Part shown: positions 30,849 to 36,619 of the stretch, in pieces
Numbering within the stretch: position 1 is the stretch's first letter
How the letters are laid out: each line of letters starts with the position of its first letter
From: Pseudonocardiales bacterium
Lineage (GTDB): Bacteria > Actinomycetota > Actinomycetes > Mycobacteriales > Jatrophihabitantaceae
Assembly: GCA_030840295.1 (NCBI GenBank)
Contig: JAVEET010000181.1
Span: 1-36,619 of the forward strand
DNA: 36,619 nt
Direction: 5' to 3'
Notes under the pieces: generated by a model
The model's database searches: none
Told to the model about the DNA's origin: nothing
The model's input: the letters and a program-made list of their open reading frames with translations, nothing else
Position numbers and translations under genes: made by a program

Positions 30849-31838
30849 GTGAGGTATCAGGAGGCCGACAACGCCCTTCCGGCCCGGCTCGATCTGGTGT
30901 CACTCGGTGAGACGATGGCCCTGCTTTCTCCTTCGCGTACAGGTCTGTTGCGGCACGCCGACGCGCTGCACCTGTCGGTCGGCGGTTCGGAATCCAATGT
31001 GTTGATCGCGGCTGAGCGTCTCGGTGTCCGGTGTGCATGGATGGGACGCGTCGGCGACGACGAGCTGGGGCAGCGAGTGTTGCGAGAAATTCGAGGCGAA
31101 GGCGTCGATGTTCGCGCCATTGTCGATCCAACTGCAAGCACGGGCTTGATGATCAAGGAACGCCGGACGGAAGGGCAGACTCGGCTCTGGTACTACCGTG
31201 CTGACAGCGCAGGATCACGGCTGCAACCGGCGGACCTCGATCTCGAACTGATCAGGCGTGCGTCGATTCTGCACGTCACCGGCATCACCGCAGGACTGTC
31301 GGCTTCGGCGCGGGCGAGCGTCGAAGCCGCGATCGTGGCGTCGCGGGCGGCCAAGCGGCTGGTGTCGATCGACCTGAACTACCGAAGGGCATTGTGGAAG
31401 CCGGCTGACTTCGGCACCGTCCTACGTGAGTTGGTCCGGGAGGCGGACATCGTGTTCGCATCTCCCCAGGAGGCCGCACACGTAGTAGGCGTACCTGCCG
31501 ACGATACCGAGGGCCTGGCGCACGCGCTGGCCGCGCTGGGGCCGAGCCAGGTCATTGTGAAACTTGGCGGCCGGGGCGCCTTCGCCCTGGTCGACGGGGT
31601 TGACTGTGCAAGTCCGGCAGTAACAGTCAGGGTTGTGGATACCGTCGGTGCCGGCGATGCGTTCGTCGCAGGCTGGCTGGTCGAGCAGATAGCTGGTGCC
31701 GATGTGGAGACAAAGCTGCGCACGGCCACGGCATGCGGCGCGTACGCATGTTCAGTCCCCGGAGACTGGGAAGGCGCACCGACCCGCCGAGACCTGGAGA
31801 GCATGCTTCACGATCAGGTCGATGACGTAGAGCGCTGA
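30849..31838 (+). CDS. kdgK: 2-keto-3-deoxygluconate kinase (PfkB family sugar kinase)
   Basis: A protein of about 329 residues of the ribokinase/PfkB family. The first signature is visible as LSVGGSESNVLIAAERLG with GRVGDDELGQRV, and the second, with the catalytic Asp and anion hole, as VDTVGAGDAFVAGWL. WYYRADSAGSRLQPADL and IDLNYRRALWKP are typical of KDG kinases and related 2-keto-3-deoxy-acid kinases. It would phosphorylate the common product of the dehydratases for the KDPG aldolase at 2745-3437. The GTG at 30849 is chosen with modest confidence; TTG 30813 and GTG 30897 are alternatives, and an AGGAGG at 30860 has no suitable start after it. Divergent from unit D and not adjacent to the aldolase. 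Confidence 0.84.
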   Translation: MRYQEADNALPARLDLVSLGETMALLSPSRTGLLRHADALHLSVGGSESNVLIAAERLGVRCAWMGRVGDDELGQRVLREIRGEGVDVRAIVDPTASTGLMIKERRTEGQTRLWYYRADSAGSRLQPADLDLELIRRASILHVTGITAGLSASARASVEAAIVASRAAKRLVSIDLNYRRALWKPADFGTVLRELVREADIVFASPQEAAHVVGVPADDTEGLAHALAALGPSQVIVKLGGRGAFALVDGVDCASPAVTVRVVDTVGAGDAFVAGWLVEQIAGADVETKLRTATACGAYACSVPGDWEGAPTRRDLESMLHDQVDDVER

Positions 31839-32221
31839 GGTGAGCATGCGACGGCTCAACCCGAATAGTGCCGGTCGTGATGCTGTGACGGTGTCGGCGA
31901 TACTCGCCGCGACCGCCGCGGCGACCGTGGTGCAGCCCGGCACATACATCACCCCGCTCGGCGTCGGCACCGATACGCCCTAGGACGTCGACCCGGTGAA
32001 TGTGACGATGACCGTCACGCCGCCCAAGGGTTGGGGTCGGGTCGCAGCACCCGGACCGGGACGAGCGCGTCGGGTTCCTGTGCAGTTTGGATGACCAGTC
32101 GGTCGATAGTCGGGCTCTGCCCGCGCGAGTCGCCGCCCGCACCGGCGGGATAGGTGCTCGCGGCGGGACTGTCAGGCCGTGGAACACCGGTCTGACGGGC
32201 TGAGCGTTGTACCATCGCCGC
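31839..32221. other. Region without an intact gene, holding a 45-codon ORF
   Basis: Between the KDG kinase and the glycosyltransferase. A short plus-strand frame at 31846-31983 starts with ATG behind a GAGGTGA site, reads MRRLNPNSAGRDAVTVSAIL and stops at TAG; after the TAG the same frame continues with DVDPVNVTMTVTPP, which looks protein-like, so this may be the remnant of a longer secreted or membrane protein. Nothing in it is recognisable. The rest of the region shows only overlapping shadow frames. Confidence 0.4.
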
Positions 32222-33442
32222 GTGGCCGACCGGGTATTTGGCGCGAACGGCCGAGTTGCTATTCGGCGTGGCGTGGTCGTGGTGCTCGCTAGTTCAGTGA
32301 TAGCCGCGGCGGGCAAACTCGTCATCGCTGGCACGACGCTGGGCAGCGATGACGTGCGGTGGTTTACGTTATTCGCGCGAGCCGTGCAACACGTAGGCCC
32401 GATCAACGTCTACGCACAGCACTTCGGGTTGCCGTATAACCACCCGCCGCTGGTCGGCTGGTGGCTGATGCTGAACAACTGGCTGACTGACCACACGCCG
32501 CTCAGCTTGCCGTTCCTGATTCGCCTTCCGGCCACCCTCGCCGATGTGGTCACGGCCTGGCTCATATTCACGATCCTCAGCCGCCGGCGGCCGCTGTCGG
32601 AGGCGACCGCGGCCGGTGTGCTGGTCGGCTGCAGTCCAGTGCTGGTCATCATCTCCGGCTTTCACGGCAACACCGATCCGGTGTTCGTGATGTTCTGCAT
32701 GCTCAGCGCCTGGCTGCTAGCAGACCGGGGACGTCCGGGGTGGTCGGGTGTCTGCTTCGCCGCGGCGCTCAGTGTCAAGATCGTTCCCATCGTGATCCTG
32801 CCCGCGCTTCTGATCACTGCCGTCCGCCGCCGGGCTTTCGGCAGCTTTGTCCTGGGCGCGGCCGCGGTGATCGTTCCGCTGTGGCTGCCGGTCTTGATTC
32901 GGCAATGGCATCCCTTCCTCCATAACGTGATCGGCTATTCAGGTGCCCACAAGGTGAAAGGCCCTTGGGGTCTGGCCAACCTGGCGTGGAGTTCCGGCCA
33001 TCTCAGCCTGGCCCGGTCGCTGGCCTTGCACGGCAGTTGGCTTCCGGTGCTCATCAGCGCCGCGTTGGCCGCGCTGGTAGTCGCTCGTGCCGACAAGAAC
33101 CTGCCAGCGGCGGTTGGCATGGCCTTCGCCGCGTTCGTGGCCTTCTCCCCCGTGTTCGCCACCCAGTACCTCGCCTGGCCGCTCGCCGGGCTGTACCTGG
33201 TCGACTTCTTTTCAGCCACCGCGTTCAACCTCAGCTGCGGGCTGTTCCTGTTCTTGATCTACAACCGGTGGAGCCACGGACTTCCGTGGTACCGCGCGGT
33301 GAGCGCCGGCGTCATCGCCCCGCAGCGCCATGTGGGCATCGTCGTCTGGATTTGCTTGCTCCTCACTGTCACTATCGGATGCGTTCGAATGATCACGAAA
33401 ATACCCATGAGGGCGAAAGCCACCATGCCCGCGACTCGCTAA
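32222..33442 (+). CDS. Polytopic membrane glycosyltransferase, GT-C (GT87/mannosyltransferase-like)
   Basis: A 406-residue protein with about ten hydrophobic helices. The features are those of polyprenol-phosphate-sugar-dependent GT-C enzymes: an early SDDVRWFTLFA loop with two acidic residues after the first helix, YNHPPLVGWW, a GFHGNTDPVFVMFCML loop and an AALSVKIVPIVILPALL helix, which recall the ALG6/ALG8 and GT87 families. Such enzymes add a sugar to a lipid, glycan or protein on the outer side of the membrane. The GTG at 32222 is used; a TTG at 32207 is upstream. It is a single gene on the plus strand and does not look like part of the catabolic locus. Confidence 0.75.
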   Translation: MADRVFGANGRVAIRRGVVVVLASSVIAAAGKLVIAGTTLGSDDVRWFTLFARAVQHVGPINVYAQHFGLPYNHPPLVGWWLMLNNWLTDHTPLSLPFLIRLPATLADVVTAWLIFTILSRRRPLSEATAAGVLVGCSPVLVIISGFHGNTDPVFVMFCMLSAWLLADRGRPGWSGVCFAAALSVKIVPIVILPALLITAVRRRAFGSFVLGAAAVIVPLWLPVLIRQWHPFLHNVIGYSGAHKVKGPWGLANLAWSSGHLSLARSLALHGSWLPVLISAALAALVVARADKNLPAAVGMAFAAFVAFSPVFATQYLAWPLAGLYLVDFFSATAFNLSCGLFLFLIYNRWSHGLPWYRAVSAGVIAPQRHVGIVVWICLLLTVTIGCVRMITKIPMRAKATMPATR

Positions 33443-33541
33443 AACCGGGCGTGAGAACGCCAATATGCTCGTCATATGCTTCCGGGGTTTGCCGCGATGA
33501 GGGTCGCTCGGGCGATCTGACGAGGGCCGTCACCCGCACTC

Positions 33542-33706
33542 CTAGGCAGGGACGCTGTCAGGATCATCTGGGCCCGGCATCGGTTCGACCGGCGCCGGAG
33601 GCAGCGTCTCTGGCGTGTCTGGCGAGAGGGTCCCTGGATCGTCGGGCACCGCCTCATCAGGGTCGATCGGTGGATAGTTGTCGGGGTCCGGTCCTGGTTG
33701 CACCAT
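33542..33706 (-). CDS. Small acidic proline-rich protein of unknown function
   Basis: A 54-residue ORF beginning MVQPGPDPDNYPPIDPDEAV and ending PDDPDSVPA. About a third of the residues are Pro and more than a quarter Asp or Glu, with no Lys or Arg, giving a strongly acidic and presumably disordered chain. The ATG at 33706 has a good AGGAAAG ribosome-binding site at proper spacing, which is the main support for its being real. It stands alone, convergent with the glycosyltransferase gene. No family is recognised. Confidence 0.5.
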   Translation of the reverse strand: MVQPGPDPDNYPPIDPDEAVPDDPGTLSPDTPETLPPAPVEPMPGPDDPDSVPA

Positions 33707-33815
33707 GCTTCTTTCCTACACCGGACGCACAAATCTGCGGCTAACGTGCTGGTTCTGATCGATCCGGAGCCGATGAGCGCATGCGCCCTACCGATCGCGG
33801 TGGGCGGTTGAAGGG

Positions 33816-34118
33816 TCAGGCGGATCGTTGGGTGCGGACCGGTAGAGCTGGTCGCAGAAGGCGTCTCGCGCGGATTGCTGTGGCCGCTGTCAATGCTGTT
33901 CCGATGATTGTTCGCGTTGCCACCGTCGCAGCGCCAATTGGCCAGAGTCCGTCTCCGCCGGGCTCTGAACCAGCATCGAGAGCGAAGCTCAGGGCCATGG
34001 TGAGCGTGATGACGACCGACGCCTGCAGCGTTCGATCCCGCCAACCGGCGATGGCAGAGAGGACGGTCAGCGTTGCGGCCAGCCCAGCGATGTGGGACGG
34101 GGTACTCGCCGTGCAGGT
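33816..34118 (-). pseudogene. Truncated small membrane-protein ORF without a start codon
   Basis: The minus-strand frame ending at 33816 reads as about 100 residues with three hydrophobic segments: HIAGLAATLTVLSAIAGW, LQASVVITLTMALSFALDA, and WPIGAATVATRTIIGTALTA. Composition is much more membrane-protein-like than that of the shadow frames. No start codon with a ribosome-binding site exists at its beginning; the frame runs straight in from transposase remnants. It is probably the 3' part of a gene broken by the insertion element. No family is recognised. Confidence 0.45.
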
Positions 34119-34128
34119 CTCGCCAGTC

Positions 34129-34371
34129 GGGGCCGTTCGTCGCAACGCTGCACCGCCGGATAGGCCCCGCAACTGCGTGAGGCGGTCCAGTTCGTTGATC
34201 AGGCCGTCGCCGGTGATTTGAGCAGGCGACCTGGCCGCCGAGGCATTCGAGGGTGTGCTCGTCGATGATCGAGGCGATCTTGGCCGGCCGTCCATCGGTG
34301 CGGAACGCGCGCCGGAGTCGCAGCCCGATCGCCGATCGGCGCGCCGCCCATCCATCGACCAGGGACTTCAC
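34129..34371 (-). mobile_element. Remnant of an IS3-type transposase (rve integrase domain)
   Basis: Pieces of an integrase-core transposase can be read in three frames in order on the minus strand: DGRPAKIASIIDEHTLECLGG, where the Asp is expected in the DDE catalytic set, then QITGDGLINELDRLTQLRG, then YPAVQRCDERP, matching the usual YPAVLRCDNGPE. At least two frame changes separate them, and both the N-terminal orfA part and the C-terminal end are absent. No terminal inverted repeats were found. This is a dead fragment of an insertion sequence. Confidence 0.65.
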
Positions 34372-34476
34372 GCTGTCCGCGATGACCGCGGCCGTGCTGC
34401 CCGTGCACGCCCGGGGCGGACACGGCTCGCGCAGGGATTGACTTGGCCGAGCGAGCTGATCATGGGCTGCCGCTGG

Positions 34477-34917
34477 TTACGCCCGGGCCGTGTGCCCGGC
34501 GGCAGCGTTGGAGTCATAGTCCTGCCGAAAGGCCAGCACCGAATCCATGCTCGCCTCGACCTGCGTGATGAGCTCGAGCAGCTTCGCCGCTACGTCTTGG
34601 CCTGGGGGTGTCAGCGTGTACTCGACCCGGAGCGGGAAAACACTGAGCTGATGCCGGTTGACGAACCCGTCGCGCTCCAGCGCGTGCAATGTCTGCGCCA
34701 GGACTTTCTGGCTGACTCCGTCGACGCGGCGGCGAAGATCGTTGAAGCGGACCGGTCCGTTCTGCAGCGCGGCCAGCACCAGGCTTCCCCAGCGTCCGGT
34801 CACGTGCTCGAGCACCGGGCGCGACGGGCAGGTGCGCGAAAAGACATCGAACGGCGTGTCGTCCGCCTTGTATACCGGGTCGCTCTTGTCAGCCACCCTA
34901 CCAATGCTACCTGACAT
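34477..34917 (-). CDS. HxlR family winged-helix transcriptional regulator
   Basis: A 146-residue regulator with the HxlR pattern: CPSRPVLEHVTGRWGSLVLAALQNGPVRFNDLRRRVDGVSQKVLAQTLHALERDGFVNR, then YTLTPPGQDVAAKLLELI. The Cys in RTCPSRPV is in the position used for thiol sensing in several HxlR proteins of the YodB/HypR type. The ATG at 34917 is used; a GTG at 34896 is an alternative. Transcribed divergently from the SnoaL-like gene with an 84-bp gap, it probably controls that gene and the oxidoreductase after it. Reactive aldehydes or quinones are typical signals for this family. Confidence 0.9.
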   Translation of the reverse strand: MSGSIGRVADKSDPVYKADDTPFDVFSRTCPSRPVLEHVTGRWGSLVLAALQNGPVRFNDLRRRVDGVSQKVLAQTLHALERDGFVNRHQLSVFPLRVEYTLTPPGQDVAAKLLELITQVEASMDSVLAFRQDYDSNAAAGHTARA

Positions 34918-35001
34918 ATACCGGTTACCTGGGTAGTGCGGTTTCCAAAAGAAACTATAGCTTGGGTCTACCGCAACACCGACACCCCTAGGGAGCTCGC
35001 T

Positions 35002-35628
35002 ATGATCGACCGCCGTTCAATGTTGAAGTACAGCGGCGCCGCCGCCCTCGGCACGCTTGCCCTGAGCGCCGTGGCCTCCGGCACGGACCTCGCCTTCGCG
35101 ACCGGCTCCCCAGAGCCGCCCACCTCCTCCCCTGCCCTGCTGCCCGACCCGGCCACCACCGTCGTGCCGAGCCCGCCCTTCCCGAAGGGGCTCACCCACG
35201 AAGAGCGCACGCACCTGACGAAGTTCGACACACTGGACTTCGACGTCTTCACCCACGCCGAGTGGACCCGGCTAGGCGAAAGCCACGCCCAAAACATCCG
35301 AGCCCACTGGCCCGACGGTCACTACACCGACGGCCTCGACAAGCACATCGCCGACCTTGCCGCGCTCTTCGCCTGGGCCCCGGACACCCGCATTCAAGAG
35401 CACCCACTCCGGGTCGCCAAGGACAACCTCACCGCGGTGACCGGCGTGATGCGCGGAACCTTCACCCGCCCGATGCCCGACGGCAAGGGCGGCACCATCG
35501 CCCCCACCGGCAAGGCCTACGCGATCAACATGGCCACCGTCGGCATCTGGAACCGCTCCGGAGTCATGGACGAAGAATTCCTGTTCTGGGACAACCTCAC
35601 CTTCTACCAGCAGATCGGCCTGGCCTGA
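35002..35628 (+). CDS. Tat-exported SnoaL-like ester cyclase family protein
   Basis: A 208-residue protein. The N-terminus MIDRRSMLKYSGAAALGTLALS is a twin-arginine signal (RRSMLK) with a hydrophobic core and a likely cleavage near AFA at about 34. A proline-rich linker follows, then a domain of about 140 residues with EWTRLGESHAQNIRAHWPDG, LAALFAWAPDTRI and EEFLFWDNLTFYQQIGL, matching the SnoaL-like/ester cyclase family of the NTF2 fold. The ATG at 35002 has an AGGGAG site. Most relatives are cytoplasmic, so an exported form is unusual. It is divergent from the HxlR gene and upstream of a quinone-oxidoreductase-type gene; function beyond the fold is unknown. Confidence 0.8.
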   Translation: MIDRRSMLKYSGAAALGTLALSAVASGTDLAFATGSPEPPTSSPALLPDPATTVVPSPPFPKGLTHEERTHLTKFDTLDFDVFTHAEWTRLGESHAQNIRAHWPDGHYTDGLDKHIADLAALFAWAPDTRIQEHPLRVAKDNLTAVTGVMRGTFTRPMPDGKGGTIAPTGKAYAINMATVGIWNRSGVMDEEFLFWDNLTFYQQIGLA

Positions 35629-35771
35629 CCGCCCAACCAACGCAGCCGCGCAAAACGATCAGCGCCTACCGCAGGATCCTCGGGAAGCAGAAGGAGACAC
35701 TGCCGGACCGTGAAATCCAACGGGCCCGTCCCGAGCGTGGCTCGACCAAATCGTACAGAGGAGTTTTGTCC

Positions 35772-36619
35772 ATGGCAGTGCGCTGGATAGCAACAGACTT
35801 TGGCGGACTTGAGGTCTTCGACCTCGCGGAGCTCGACGTTCCGGCGCCGGGCGAAGCCGAGGTCACGATCGAGGTGCGCGCGGTGGGGATGAATCCCGCT
35901 GACTACAAGTACGTCGCATTGGGTTCTGACCGTTCGATGCTGCCGATGCCGATCGGTTTCGAGGTGGCCGGGGTGATCACGGCGGTCGGTCCGAACACCC
36001 GGATCGCCTCCGGGGAGGCAACAATCGGCGACGAGGTGCTCGCGTACCGGGTCTCCGGCGGGTACGCGTCGTCGCTGACCGTGCCAGCCCGGGACGTATT
36101 CGCCAAGCCGGCCAACCTGAGCTTCGCGGCGGCCGCCAATCTGCTGCTAGCCGGGGCTACCGCAGCAGAGATGGTGCACGTCACCGGGGTTGGGGCTGGA
36201 GACGCGGTACTCGTGCATGGTGCATCCGGCGCGGTCGGTGTCAGTGTCATCCAGCAGGCGAAGCTTCTCGGCGCCCGAGTGATCGGCACGGCAAGGGAGA
36301 AGAATTTCTCGGTCATCGAGCGTTTCGGCGCCGAGCCTGTCGCCTATGGTGACGGTCTTCTGCAGCGGGTCCGGCAACTGGCGCCAGGCGGTGTCGACGC
36401 CGCTCTCGACACTGTTGGCACCGATGAGGCGGTTCGGGTCTCCCTCGCCCTCGTCGGCGATCTCGGCCGCATCGTCACGATCGCCGCCGCGCAGCATGCC
36501 GCCGAGCGCGGGTTCCGGATGATTGGCGCCTCCATGCCGGCGAGTGCCGCGTATCGGAATTCGATTCGATCGGACCTGATTCAGTTGACCGCTGACGGCG
36601 CTCTCGTCGTGCCGGTGGC
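35772..36619 (+). CDS. NADP-dependent MDR oxidoreductase, quinone-oxidoreductase type (partial)
   Basis: The first 282 codons of a medium-chain reductase cut by the right edge. It has GLEVFDLAELDVPAPGEAEVTIEVRAVGMNPADYK near the N-terminus, PIGFEVAGVITAVG, and the NADP-binding VLVHGASGAVGVSVIQQAKLLGARVIGTA. There is no structural-zinc cysteine loop, so it belongs to the zinc-free NADPH:quinone reductase branch. Such enzymes reduce quinones or alpha,beta-unsaturated carbonyls. The ATG at 35772 has an AGGAG site. It lies 143 bases after the SnoaL-like gene in the same direction, and probably belongs to the HxlR-controlled module. Confidence 0.88.
   Translation, partial: MAVRWIATDFGGLEVFDLAELDVPAPGEAEVTIEVRAVGMNPADYKYVALGSDRSMLPMPIGFEVAGVITAVGPNTRIASGEATIGDEVLAYRVSGGYASSLTVPARDVFAKPANLSFAAAANLLLAGATAAEMVHVTGVGAGDAVLVHGASGAVGVSVIQQAKLLGARVIGTAREKNFSVIERFGAEPVAYGDGLLQRVRQLAPGGVDAALDTVGTDEAVRVSLALVGDLGRIVTIAAAQHAAERGFRMIGASMPASAAYRNSIRSDLIQLTADGALVVPV

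Noticed and set aside
30580-30852. 90-codon plus-strand open frame before the KDG kinase
   Set aside because: Unusual composition, ends by reading into the kinase in a different frame, and covers the control-region repeats.
33472-34371. 299-codon minus-strand open frame as one gene
   Set aside because: Only the first 50 codons resemble a protein (integrase core); the rest is a shadow frame across the membrane-protein remnant and the small acidic ORF.
1-36619. CRISPR arrays, rRNA or tRNA genes, riboswitches
   Set aside because: No regularly spaced repeats, no cloverleaf with a T-loop box and no recognisable riboswitch core were seen on reading both strands by eye; a covariance-model search was not possible.

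Overview
The window is high-GC DNA with Actinobacteria-like features: GTG and TTG starts are frequent, operons are tightly packed with ATGA or GTGA stop/start overlaps, the sugar ABC transporter has no ATPase of its own, and the right flank holds a Tat-exported SnoaL-like protein next to an HxlR regulator. No species can be named from the sequence.

The left edge holds the last 44 codons of an encapsulin shell protein, followed by about 630 bp with no credible gene. From about 769 to 31838 there is one large carbohydrate and sugar-acid catabolic locus made of five transcription units. Unit B (minus, 6667 to 769) encodes a zinc alcohol dehydrogenase, a uronate-dehydrogenase-like extended SDR, a ManD/RspA-type sugar-acid dehydratase, a KDPG aldolase, an aldose-1-epimerase-like protein and a beta-propeller lactonase. 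Unit A (minus, 11220 to 6830) encodes a second zinc dehydrogenase, an SDR, an FGGY kinase and a phosphotriesterase-family hydrolase. Unit C (plus, 11372 to 19398), divergent from A, encodes a cupin phosphoglucose isomerase, a shikimate-dehydrogenase-like protein, a D-2-hydroxyacid dehydrogenase, an RpiR regulator, a Gfo/Idh/MocA oxidoreductase, a YihS/AGE-type sugar isomerase, and a gluconate-dehydrogenase-subunit-3/GMC fusion. Unit D (minus, 30484 to about 19470) encodes a sugar-binding lipoprotein and two permeases, an SDR lacking the usual catalytic lysine, an IclR regulator, an RraA-like protein, an enolase-superfamily dehydratase, a UxuA mannonate dehydratase, a second uronate-dehydrogenase-like protein, an SDR, a cupin, and a decayed TIM-barrel isomerase gene. 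Unit E (plus, 30849 to 31838), divergent from D, is a 2-keto-3-deoxygluconate kinase.

The likely flow is: ABC import; dehydrogenation, lactone hydrolysis or epimerisation of one or several sugars or uronates; dehydration of the aldonate by three different dehydratase families; then KdgK and KDPG aldolase giving pyruvate and glyceraldehyde 3-phosphate. The natural substrate is not evident. Unit C and the FGGY/phosphotriesterase unit do not match a textbook pathway. A shared 15-bp palindrome, TTCCRNNNNNYGGAA, lies before units B, C and D, in the shared region between A and C, and in the shared region between D and E. This suggests a single regulon, probably governed by the IclR or RpiR protein encoded inside it.

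The right flank (31839-36619) is unrelated. It holds a GT-C-type membrane glycosyltransferase, a small acidic proline-rich ORF, a decayed IS3-type transposase next to a truncated membrane-protein ORF, and an HxlR / exported SnoaL-like protein / NADPH:quinone-oxidoreductase-type module cut by the right edge.
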